From the NCBI RefSeq assembly GCF_041296385.1, contig NW_027184085.1:58190109-58254108 (forward strand): DNA of 64,000 nucleotides, read 5' to 3'. The position numbers were made by a program, and so were the translations under genes. Below are positions 49,396 through 60,900 of the stretch, in pieces. The DNA comes from Aphelocoma coerulescens (taxonomy: Eukaryota; Chordata; Aves; Passeriformes; Corvidae). The notes under the pieces are model-generated. The model was not told the DNA's origin, did not search any database, and saw only the letters and a list, made by a program, of their open reading frames with translations. The stretch's first letter is position 1. The number at the start of each line of letters is the position of its first letter.

Positions 49396-51130
49396 TCATA
49401 GAATCCCAGAATGGTTTGTGTTGTAAACTACCTTAAAGATCATGTACTTTTAATTCCCCTGTCATGGGTAGGGACATCTCCCACTAGACCAGGTTGCTCA
49501 GAGCCCCATCCAACTTGATCTTGAACACTTGTGAAAATGGGTCTTCCACAACTTCTCTGGGAAACCTGTTCCAGTGCCTCAGCAACCTCACAGTTGAATT
49601 GCTTCCTAATATCTGATTTAAACCTACAGTCTGTCTGAAGCCATTCCCTTTTGTCTTGTAATAAGTCTTTCTCCAGCTTTCTTATCGGCTCTCTTCAGGT
49701 ACTGGAAGGCTGCAGTTAGGTCACCTCAAAGCCTGCTCTTCTCCAAGCTGAACAATCCCAATTCTCTCAGTCTTTCCTCTTAGAAGAGGTGCTCCATCCT
49801 AATAATCACCTTGGCAGCCCTGTTCTGGATTTACTCCAACAGGTCAATTCCTGTGCTGGAGATCCCAGAGCTGGACAAAGCACTCCAGGTGGAGTCTCAC
49901 CAGAGCAGAGCAGAGGGGCAGAATCCCTTCCTTCCCCTGCTGCCCACGCTCCTTTGGATGCAGCCCAGGACATGTTTGGCTTTCTGGCTGTGAGTGCACA
50001 TGGCTGGGTCATCTCCAGCCTCTCATCCACCAGCACCCCCAAATCCTTCTCAGCATGGCTGCTCTCAATCTCTTCATCCCCCAGGCCTGGATTGATACCG
50101 AGGGTGTCTGAACCCAGGTGCAGCACCTTGCACTTGGCCTTTTCAAATCTCATGAAGGTCCCACAGACACACTTCTGGAGCTTGTCCAGGTCCCTCTGGA
50201 TGGCATCTGGTCTTCAGGAGTGTCACTGCACCGCTCAGCTTGGTGTCAACTGCAAATTTGCTGAGGGTGCACTCAATCCTTTTGTCTATGTCATTAATAA
50301 AGGTATTAAATAACACTGGTCCCAGTACAGGCCCCGAGTGGCCCCACTTGCCACTGATGTCCACTGGGACTCTGAGCCACTAACCACAACCCTCTAGATG
50401 TGACCATCCAACCAAATCCTTGTTCATCTAACAGTCCATACATTGAATCCAACTCTCTCTTCAGTTTAGAGAGGAATGTTGGAGGGGACTGTGTCGAAGG
50501 CCTTACTGAAGTCCAGATAAATGACATCTGTAGCCCTTCTCTTACCCACTGATGTAGTCACTCCATCACACAAGGCCACCAGGCTGGTCAGGCAGGACTC
50601 ACCCTTGGTGAAGTCGTGCTGGCTGTCTCAAATCACCTCCCTGGCCTCCATGTGCCTTGGCAGAACTTCTAGGAGATTCTGTCCCATGATCTTCCCAGGC
50701 ACAGAGGTGAGACTGACAGGTTGGTAGTTCCAAAGGTCCTCCTTTATACCCTCATTAGTGATGGTTACAGCAATCATTTCTGCTGTCACCTGGGACTTCC
50801 CCTGACTGCTATGAATTTTTGAGTATTACGGAGAGTAGCTTGACAACTACATCAGACAATTCCCACAGGACTCTGGAATGCATCTCATTGGATCACATAG
50901 ATTTATTTATGTTTAGGTTCCTCAGGTGGTCATGAACCTGATCCTCACTTAGAGTGGGAGGGACTTTGTTCCCCCAGTCCCCATCCTTCTGTCCATCCAG
51001 TCGAGATTTGTGGGAAGAGATGTTGTAAGTGAAGACAAAAGTAAAAAAGTTGCTGAGTATCTCAGCCTTTTCCTCATGAAGGTCTGACGTACAGTTCATA
51101 GCTTTTCCAATCAATATAGATGAAGCAGAG
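49396..51130 (-). mobile_element. CR1 LINE copy D, truncated, ORF2 RT region
   Basis: Minus-strand CR1. The 3' tail at 49396 reads (revcomp) CCATTCTGGGATTCTATGA. The body contains, from its 5' side, [50 protein letters not shown] (51130-50893), the motif A region [12 protein letters not shown] near 50500 (read across a frameshift), [15 protein letters not shown] and [16 protein letters not shown] (50340-50210), then [31 protein letters not shown]. The catalytic ADD of motif C reads AVD here, so the enzyme would be dead even without the many stops. The 5' limit is approximate, because similarity fades near 51130-51220. The endonuclease and ORF1 are missing. Confidence 0.88.
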
Positions 51131-54100
51131 TGATACAAGTTTGTCTTATCAAACAATTTCCTGTTAAACAGAAAGCTAATACCATAGCTTTCTGCTCTTA
51201 GTAATTTAAAATACATACCTTTCCTCCTAGACTCTTATGGCACTATGATAAAGCTCCCTGCTTTGTATTTCTGACATTTAAAGCTTCCACTCATAGATCA
51301 AATTTTCCTTGAAAACACACCACAATGCACAGGTGCTGAAAGGTCATGAAATATTCATTTAAACACAATTTAAAAGATTCATTGCAAGTCTGAGAGACAA
51401 ATAATTAATGTCCTGCATGCATGGTTAATGAGTGATAGCGAAAGAAAATTGTTAAAAGACATACTAGTATATATATACAAATGCTTTCCTAATAGTTTTC
51501 CTGCCTCAGTCTGTGAATTCAGACAAGATCAACAGTGAAGTTTGTTACACTGGCAGTCCTCTTTCTATAAATCAAATGAGTCAATTTATTTACAACCTTA
51601 TTTCTTATCCCCCTAGCCTTAAAAGAAATGACTGAAGGTCATGCCTTATAACAGCTGGAGCTGAGTACTAAAAGAAAGAAGTGGATGAAAATAAGCAGTG
51701 TATGTAAAAAAATGCATTAGTACTAGAAAATTTAAATGTTAAGCTTTAGGTTTATAAGTATTTACTGTTCTGCTGCAACATTTTCCTTGTTTGATTCTTC
51801 TTCTGCCTAAGTAATACAATTGAGGCTTTAAAAGCTGTTTCCCTCTTGGAGACTTACTCTCAAGTGTGAGTGTGAACAGAATTAACCTCGGATTATACCA
51901 AATTATAAACTACTTGGAACAAAGTCCTTCATTTTCTGTACTTTTGCATTGAACACTGGCATAATTGGCCTGCATATCACTTTGACAAGATCAAACCTAA
52001 ATGACAACAAACCAAAATAGATGCATTTTAAGACCTCTAACAAGACAAAGTCAATGTTAGCTGCTGGCTTTCAGATGTAGACACTTCTTATTTTCTAAAA
52101 TTATTTTCTCATCTCTTCTGGCCACTAAGACATGATATCCTTTTCACGTGAATAAATAACAATTTACTCAACATATTGCAACAAAAGATTTTGCTAATTA
52201 GAACAATGTGTTGTACTATCATAAAATGAGAACTATTTCGGTACTTTAGCTCTTTTGCAAGTTTTGCCAAAACCCAAGTTTAAATTGTTCTCAAATAGCT
52301 GGTCTCCAAGCAGTGTCCAACAACAAGCCTGCAAGTTAGACATGATCTTAAAATAATACTCGTGTACTTAAAAATCAAGTCATGACAGGGAAAAAAATCA
52401 TCAGTCTCTAAAGTACTCAGGATCATATTCAGTTGTAAATACAGATTTCAATTATATAAATTACGAAGTATATATTATCATAGCTGTATTTTCTCATTTC
52501 TTCAGGAGGTGTGATTACTGAAAGTGTTAAAGACATCTACCATAAAGTGATACACTTTATCAGTAACATATTATGACTGAGCTTACAAAATTATTTTAAA
52601 TACATTCATAATAAATCGGAACATATTACGAAAAAGTATTTTGGATTATGCAAACAAATGCACTATGAAAATCTGGCCTGTTGGCTTACCCAAGCTTGAG
52701 ACTCAGTGTTATGAATCAGTCACTAGGTCAATGCAATACAAACACATGACATTGTACCTAAGGTGTTGGAGGAGTCTTACAATTTCTTTTTGTAAACCAT
52801 GAACTCTTTTTTTCAAAATTCATGGGAGCACTGAATCTTTATCAGATTAGTCTCTTTTGTAGCCTGTTCAGTAATTATTGATATAAATTCCACTGAATTT
52901 ACTGTTCTGTTGATTGTTACTTTCATTTTTTTCTATGTCAGTTTTTCACTAACTAGTTCCTCAGAAGGTGAAAATATGAGCATTACTAATGTATTTTAAA
53001 ATGCTAAAACATGCTGTGTTATAGATCACAAAGAAATAAAATTTTTACTATCTTTTTTCTTTCATTTTTTTTTTTCCAGTTGGTTGGTTTCTGTGGGTTT
53101 TTGGTTTGGTTTTTTTTTCTTGAAGGAACACAAAATGGAAGACTAAAAAGAGAAAAGAAAAATTAGAATACACAACTTCCATGTCATACTTGCCAGGACA
53201 AAAATAAAAAAATCCCTCAACAAGTCCTTGGCAGAAAAAAAGCTTGATTACTATCTTAATGCAAATGAGAGTGGTGTTTTTCCTGTCGCTAAAAATTCAT
53301 TTGTGTTTCATTCATATCTCCAAGGATTATGCTTTAGAAAATAAACATCCATCAGAAGCTCTTTTTTATGTATTTCTTACTTTACTGATATTATGACAAC
53401 TTGCTGCAGAAATATATTATAAATGTTTTAGACGTAGGATGTTAGATCTCCTTATTTCTTATGAAAAGATCTATTTTACTAGAAGGATTAATTAAATCAC
53501 ATCATAACACAACTCAAAATCTTATTTTCATTATATTTTGTACTTAGTTATTTTGGTGAAGCCCAACAACCTATTTGATAGGTATCCAGGTGTGCATATA
53601 TGAAAACATTTCTCCTGCATTCTTTTCACGCGTTGTAGACACAAGTCAGGTCAAGGGAAAAACCCACATCTCTGTGACAAGATTGATTCTTTTTCCACTC
53701 TCCTCTTTCACAGTCTGACTGACTGACCAATTTTGGAGACAAACATTTTTTTCAGACAGCCTGGGCCATTCGACTGGTTCACTGCTGCACTGCAAAAAAG
53801 TTTGTAATTGACTAATTGTAGAGATGACACAGGAATGATCAGCAGAGGTGGGTTAGGATGTTATTCCCAGAACCAGTGCAGTCCCATCAGCACTGGAATT
53901 TTAATTTGTCTATGACTACATCTACTGACTGATCATGAGACTGATACCTGCACAGCTGACAAGCGCTCTGGCTGCCAAAGGATTTGTCATTATAGTTGAT
54001 CTAGACTGTGCTGTTCTGCTGTAGATTTTCCACACAGATATAGAAAGATGGTTTGTTCTGAAATCGTAATTCTAGACTGCAGAGAAGCACTTCCATATAT

Positions 54101-54835
54101 ATTCATAAAAGCCATCCAGCACATTCATTTTAAGTCACCATAGAAGTAGAAGCAATTCATTAACACTCTGAACAATTTGTACTGATTTGTGCCTGTCTAC
54201 AAAAAATAGAGTTTGACATTTTAATTTTTTCGTTGCTTCTGGCATGCTTAACTGATTCTTTTCATCTCTCTTCTCTGTCAAGTACAAAACTGCACCTGCT
54301 GGCTACATCAGAAAAGTGTATTTTTTGTCTGTCTTTTAATGAAAGGTGTATCAGTTCTTTTAATGGCTAACAGTGAGCTTTAGAGTAAATTACTTTGCCA
54401 TCCTGCTTATGACTGTAGTATTTTTCTTAGTGTGTCTCCTTTTTAGAGAAATGCATTATGAATTCAAAGACTTCATACTGGATTACTGACTACTTTTCCA
54501 AAATAAGTTCTTCTCACTGTGAAGAATTTTAATCTTATTTCTAGTCTGATTATTAATTCAGACAACAATACCTTTGGTTTTTTACTACATTAATGGGTCC
54601 TCTGCTGTCAGAAACATTATTTCCACTGAATTAATGAATAAGCATCCCTCTCAACATTAAATTATTTTTGTTAAAGCAAGTAATATCCAGAAAATTTTAA
54701 CTTTCAGTATGAAATTACCTTACTTTTACTTTTTCTGAATTTGTAATTTGCACTACCTTTTTCTGAAGATCAATTATAAGGAAAAGATATCTTCCAGTAA
54801 CAGCTCACTAGATCTTGGCACTCTTTGACACTGCT
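51131..54835. other. AT-rich unique sequence, no gene seen
   Basis: The first 100 bp may still be CR1 copy D. T/G-rich low complexity at 53062-53120. No exon or RNA gene recognised. Confidence 0.55.
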
Positions 54836-55250
54836 TGTGGGGGGTTGACTGTGGCTGGATGAAAGCCCATTAAAGGTGCTCTATCACTCCCTCTCCTCAG
54901 CTGGACAAGGTAGAGAAAATATAAAAAAAGGCTCATGAGTTGAATTAGGGAAAGGAAGAGACCCATCTCCAATTACCATCACAGGTAAAACAGACTGGAT
55001 TTGAAGAAATTAATTTATTACCAATCAAATATGGGTAGGAAAAAAATAAAAACTAAATCTTAAATCACCTTCTCCTACCCCTCCCTTCTTCCTGGGTTCA
55101 ACTTCACTCCTGATTTCTCTACCTCCTCCCTGTCGGTGCAGCAGAAGAGTAAATGGAGGTTGTGGTCTGTTCCTCTGCTGCTCCTTCCTCATGCTCTTAC
55201 CCGGCTCCAGCACAGGGTCATTCCCATGACACACAGTCCTCCATGAAGTT
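54836..55250 (-). mobile_element. Partial ERVL-type LTR fused to CR1 copy E
   Basis: Longer fragment of the family seen at 48759, antisense. Plus-strand blocks are GGGGGTTGACTGTGGCTGG, CTATCACTCCCTCTCCTCAG, GAAAATATAAAAAAAGGCTC, CATCACAGGTAAAACAGACT, TTTATTACCAATCAAATATG, CTCACTTCTGATTTC-like, TCTACCTCCTCCC and CAGTCCTCCATGAA. It ends where CR1 E sequence begins (CTCAGAGCCCC), so the two repeats share a breakpoint. No internal viral sequence is present, so this is a decayed LTR fragment. Confidence 0.75.
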
Positions 55251-57335
55251 CTCAGAGCCCCATCCAAATAGATCTTGAGCCCTTCTAGGGATGGAGAATC
55301 TATAATCTCTCCAGGAAACCTGTTGCAGTGTTTCATCATCCTCTTCATAACTCATTTCTTCCTTATACCTTGTCTGAATCTACAGTCCTTTGGTTTAAAA
55401 TCATTACTCCCTGTCCTATCACTACAGATCCTACTATAAAGTCTGTCTCTATCTTTCCTACAGGGCCCCTTTATATATTGAAAGGCCACAGTAAGGTCTT
55501 CCTGAAGCCTTCTCTTCTCCAGGCTAAACAACCCAGACTCCATCAGCCTTTCCTTGTAGGAGAGGCTCACCCCTCTGCTCAATTTTGAGGACCCTCTCTG
55601 GACCTGCTCCAATAGGTCCATGTCTTTTTTGTACTGAGGACTCCAGAGGCAGAAGCAGTAGTCCAGATGGGGTCTCATCAGAGCAGAGCAGAGGAGGAGA
55701 ATCACCTTCCTTAACCTGCAGGTCACACTTTTGATGTGCTCAGGGTACAGCTGGCTTTCTGGGCTGTGTACACACATCACCAGCTCATGTCCAAACTCTT
55801 ATCCTCCAGTACCCATTAATTCCTAAGCAGGGCAGCTCTTGATCTGCTTATCCCCAGTCTGTATGGACACTGGGGGTTGACCTGACCCAGGCACAGCACC
55901 TTGCACTTGGCTTTATTGAACCTCATGAGTTTCCCATGCACCCACTTCTGAAACTTGTGCACCCCTCTGGATGGCATCCTGTCCTTCAGGAGTGTCACTG
56001 CACCACTCAGCTTGGTGTCATCTGCAAACCTGCTGAGGGTGCATTCAACCCCTTCATCTGTGTCATTAATGAAGATGTTAAATGACATTGATGCCTGTAC
56101 AGACCCTTGAGGGCACCACTTGCCACTGGTCTTCATCTGTCCATCAAGCCATTGATCACTTCCCTCTTATTTGGATGTGACCATCTAAATAACTCCTACT
56201 CCACTGAATTGTCTATCCATATTTCTCCAATTTAGAAAGAATGTTGGATGTTGGAGACAACTGTGTCAAATGCCCTACAGCAGTCAGATAGATAATGTCT
56301 GCAGCCCTTCCCCTGCCCACTGGTGTACTCTCTGCATTGGAGAAGATCACTAGGTTGGTCAGCCATACTGGTCATCTAGAGTCACCTCCCTGGCCCCCAT
56401 GTGCCTTAGCACAGATTCTAGGAGGATCTGTCCCATGACCTTCCCAGGCACAGAGGTGAGCATGGCAGGTTGGTAGCTCCCGGGCTTCTCCTTTCCATCC
56501 TTTTTCAAGATGGCTTGGTTCAATGTTTCCCTTTTTCTTGTCACGTGGGACTTCCCCTGACTGCCATGACTTTTTGAGTATCAAGGAGAGTGGCTTGACA
56601 ACTACATCAGACAATTCCCTCAGGACTCTGGGATGCATTTCATAGGGTCCCACAGACTTATGTACATTCAGGTTCCTCAGGTGGTCATGGACCTGATCCT
56701 CATTTAGAGTGAGAGTGACTTTGCTTCCCCAGTCCCCAGCCTGCTATCCATCCACTTGAGAGGTGTGGGAAGAGAGGTAACCATTGATTGAAGCGAAAAA
56801 GTTTAGTATCTCAGCCTTCTCCTTGTGTGCTGTTATCAGTTTGCCAGTCTGTGTTCATCAGGGGCTGTACACTTTCTTTGGCCTTCCTTTTTTGTCTGAT
56901 AAACCTGCTGAAGCCCTTCTTACTCTTTGCATCCTTTGCCAAGTTCAGCTCCCCCTGCACCTTGGTCTTCCGGGCCTCATCCCTAAACAACCAGGTAACA
57001 TCTCCCTAAAATCTTCCCAGGATACCTGTCCCTGCTTCCATTATCTGTGCATTTCCTTCTTTCCCTTTTGTTTAACCAGCAGGTTTTGATTCATTCATGC
57101 CCACCTCTTGCTCTGCTTTCCTGATTTCTTAAACATGGGGATGGAGAGCTCCTATGCTCCATGGATGTATCTGCCAGTCCTGTTCTGCTCCCTTGTCCCA
57201 GTTTCCCGGTTTTTAGTTGCCCATTGACTAACTTCTCAAAGAGCTGAAATTTTGCTTTCCTAAAATTCAAGGTGCTGACTTCATTCTTCTCCTGACCTGT
57301 TGGTACTGAATCCCCTCCCAACATGCCTCACCTTC
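55251..57335 (-). mobile_element. CR1 LINE copy E, main part: linker plus RT of ORF2
   Basis: Minus-strand CR1 running from the distal end of the endonuclease domain (STLNFRKAKFQLFEKLVNG, about 57290-57230) through the linker, LRNLN.., [20 protein letters not shown] (56650-56590), [17 protein letters not shown] (about 56460), [29 protein letters not shown] (56080-55990, motif C intact), MRFNKAKCKVLCLG, SCRLRKVILLLCSALMRPHLDYC, DLLEQVQRGSSKLSRG and IRKK. Several stops and frameshifts. The extreme 3' end and tail are missing: the element stops at the CTCAGAGCCCCATCC block near 55251 and abuts an LTR fragment. At its 5' side it is joined head-to-head to ORF1 sequence on the other strand (57336-57975). 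Confidence 0.87.
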
Positions 57336-57975
57336 ACAGGTGTCCTTATACAACTGGTATGAGGCCCTGGAACCTAGGGAAGTGAGAATGAAGATTCTTC
57401 TGGGATGGAGGGGCTGCCTATGGCAGGGCAGCCTACCCCTACACCATGACTTCCTCAATTAAACAAAAAAGAAGGGTAGTAGTCACTGGTAACTCCCTTT
57501 TGAGAGGAATGGAGGGCCCAGTATGCTGACCAGACCCAACCCACATGGAGGTGTTGCCTCCCTGAGGTCCACATAAAACACAGCACCAAGAAACATGCCA
57601 GCCTGGTATGGCCCACTGATTATCAGCCTCTGTTGGCTTTTCAGATAGGCAGCAATGAAATCCCATCAAGAAGGCTGCAGAGTGAAGAAGGACCTCAGGG
57701 CCTTGGGACAACTGGTCAAGAGATCTGGAGTACAAGCTGTACTTTGTCGTACCAGTTGCAGGGAATGATGGGGTAAGAAACAGGAAAATCATGCAGAATA
57801 ATACCTGGCTTAGAGACTGGTGTGACCAGCAGGATTTTGGGGTTTTTGATCACAGGTCAGTTTTCACAACACCAAGCCTACTGGCAACAAACAGGGAGAA
57901 AGGATCTTAGCTCAGGAGTTACCAGGACTTGCTGAGAGAACTTTAAACTCAATTTGAAGGGGTACAAGGATATAG
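57336..57975 (+). mobile_element. CR1 ORF1 (SGNH esterase) fragment, inverted relative to copy E
   Basis: Plus-strand sequence matching the C-terminal half of avian CR1 ORF1. It begins near QVSLYNWYEALEP, then KQKRRVVVTGNSLLRGMEGP at about 57465-57525; this is the GDSLLRG nucleophile motif of the SGNH-hydrolase/esterase domain, with Asp changed to Asn. It ends with NRKIMQNNTWLRDWC, FGVFDHRSVFTTPSLLATN and a tail that stops shortly after LLREL..TLNS near 57960. In a complete CR1 this domain sits just 5' of ORF2, so the segment is what should continue copy E but on the opposite strand. The intervening endonuclease (about 0.7 kb) is absent. Frameshifts show that it is inactive. Confidence 0.8.
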
Positions 57976-60900
57976 ACAATGTAATTTTTAGCTCCAGTAT
58001 ACAATCATCACTGTATTTGCAAAAAAGGAAAACCAAAATATTCTGTAGGCGTTAGAGATTCATACAAAGAAACACTATCATAATGTTCTGGTTTTCACAT
58101 CCAAGAAGAAGACCAACGCATACTAGTAACTTTTACTTAGGAAAATCAATGTTGAACTGGAAAGGAAATAATCGCTTCTAGGAGAATTTCTGTCACTGAC
58201 TGGCTTTTTTCTTGCCTCTTAATATGACTTGAGGTTAAGTTTAAAGTAATGCTAAGAACCCTATGTAAAGGAAAACAAGCTCTCAAATTGATGTTGTTAT
58301 CATCATGTAAGCACCACTGAGGGATACCCTTAAACACATCTGTTTAAAGTTCTTTTCATAATTTGCCTATTATTTTCCCTTCTTATGTAATTTTTTCCCA
58401 CTATTGCTTGCAAGATTGCATAAGAAGTTAGTCAAAAGATCGGACAAACAACATCCAGGGGCAGATCTGATATCAGAAAATTCTTACAAAAACATAATTT
58501 CTTTTCATGAATATAATTTACAAACAACAATGAGGTAGATTGTGCTAAGTTCCTTAAAGAATCCTAGTATACGTATCCAATATTTCAGGAATTAAAGAAA
58601 AAACCTCTTCTCTTGAGGAGAAGATACAGCAATTCCTGGACCTTTGCTATTTATCTTTCCCAAGCAAGGCAGCAGAACAATTCTGGTTTTATTCATTCCT
58701 TGAAGCACTGCTGTTGGCTGGATATCAGGTGCAATTAATGTTCTACTTTTTTCTCACCTATCTATAAACACCATTTTCACGTGACAAAAGATACATAGTC
58801 CTGCAATAACAAACCCAGTCCTCTACAGTGTGAAAAGTTCTAGCCCATCTTCATCATACCTCCATGAGGGATTCTCATCTTATTTTTATAACCTGAGAGG
58901 AGAATGATTGCCTCAAAATAGGAAACTCTTCCTTCAAAATTTCTAAAGACTTAGCATTACAAAAGACTAGGCAACCTAAATACAGACATGGTACCACCTG
59001 CTTCACCATTGAAACAATGCAACCCAGTTGATGAACACAGTGCAGGTGTGATTTCTTAACAAAACTCTCCCATCATGTAGCAGAAACATTGCCATACATG
59101 AAAAAATGTGAGAGTACAGAGAACAGGAGAGATTTGCACAGCTTGATTCGAGCACAGGCCTCTCTCCTGCAGCATGGTCAGGTCCATTTATCCCAGCAGC
59201 TCCAGTCTCAGCTAACAAGAGAGCTCTTTGACCAGTATGAGTTAGAGACATGTCAAATCATTTAAGATCAGAAATGAAAGTTAGCTTGCTCATGGTCCCC
59301 AAAGCTATCCCAAGATGGATTACTACAGACAACTTCCCAAAATTATAACTGATGGAGAAATTTGCTCTGTTGGACTATTCACCACCATAGAACAAGCAAC
59401 TGAGATAAAATCCCTGCTACTTTTTTCTGACTAAAAACCATGAACATGTAACTGGTACCAAAGATGGGGCTGTATTGCAGTTTGCATGCACTGCTCTGTA
59501 GGACACTGAGCCAGCAACACCAGCACTGCTGCTGCTTCAGCTGCGGTCTGTGCTAATACAGATACAGAAATTTTGGGCTGCAGCATGTAAATATTTCATG
59601 AGATATATCACAAACTTCCCTACAAAATACAATGTGTTTATATAACAGGTGCCATGTATTTTTTCAGATTGAGTACTCTAGAGATTGTGCTTAGCAAGGT
59701 TTGCCATAGACATTTATTCATGTGCCTTTGTGCATACTTCGTTTGCAAGACCTTTCTGTACCTGTCAGCATTATGCTTTCAATCTTATTACTGGTTTGAG
59801 CAGTGGAAAGGTATTTTGCTTCTACACACACATAGAGCCTCTAAAAAAGCATGGCTCACAGCATATATAAAAGCAGAGTATGAGAAATGCTGCCTCTGCA
59901 AAAATATGTGCCCAATATTCATGCCTCCTTTAAGACTACATTAGACAAGTGCCACAGCAACCATAGTATGATTTTATATCCACATGTAAAATTACTGTTC
60001 GTGGCATCACTGAAAGGAAAGCCATAAATAGAACATGGAAAGAAAGAGATATGAGCAAACATACATACACAAATCTCCCTGGTAATTAAAAAATTCATAT
60101 TGCGCTCTGATTCAAAACCAATAAGCAAGTTATCTGAAGAAAGCTAAGAGCTACAAGAGCTCTAGTGTACTTATTTCGTGTCACATTTTAAATAAAATAT
60201 TGATTTAATATTACAGACATTGATGAGAATTTGGAATTTTTTCTTGTTTTTGAGAAAAATAGATGATGTGATGAAAGGTGTAACAATTTGAGAAGACAAG
60301 AGAGAAGGAAGAACTGTGACTTTTATTGGGTGGTAGAAAAATCCATGATCTTTTTGAAGATTCCTACCCCATGTCCTTCAAAAGGATTGTTATTGAATTT
60401 TACTCTCCTAGTTTTCCTTTCTTACAATGCATTCATGTGTTAGCCTTTTTAATGAATGCCATTATTATAAATTAAGTCATTTCATTGCTTATTTTAATTT
60501 TCTTAAGCTTGTCCCCTTCGTTAAGTTGATAGAAACCACCTTCTCCTATTTGCACTTGAGAAGTCTAGATCTGGATAGTACAGATATTAAAATACCTTAC
60601 AGGAATCAAAGCCGGACAGCAGACTGAAGTGATGGCAAACACTAATTAAAACTCTGAGTACTGTTACTGGACTTTCATTTTCTTCAGGTATTAACATCTT
60701 TGCAAAACACTAAATGTAATCTCAGAGAGTATTACATTTACATTTACAAAGGCAGACAACTCCCGTCCAGTTCTGGTTAGTTTATGGGGTTTTCCTCAGT
60801 AAACTGTGAAGCATACTGTTTTGTAGGTGTTCAAAAGTGCTTCATAGAGTTTACATTCCTAATATAAATGTAGAAAATACTGCTGGCTGAATTCAATATT

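Noticed and set aside
48759..57335. LTR plus CR1 pairs at 48.8-51.1 kb and 54.8-57.3 kb as a segmental duplication
   Set aside because: Although order and orientation are alike, the spacers differ (420 bp versus none), the truncation points differ and the CR1 copies are clearly diverged. Independent insertions fit better.
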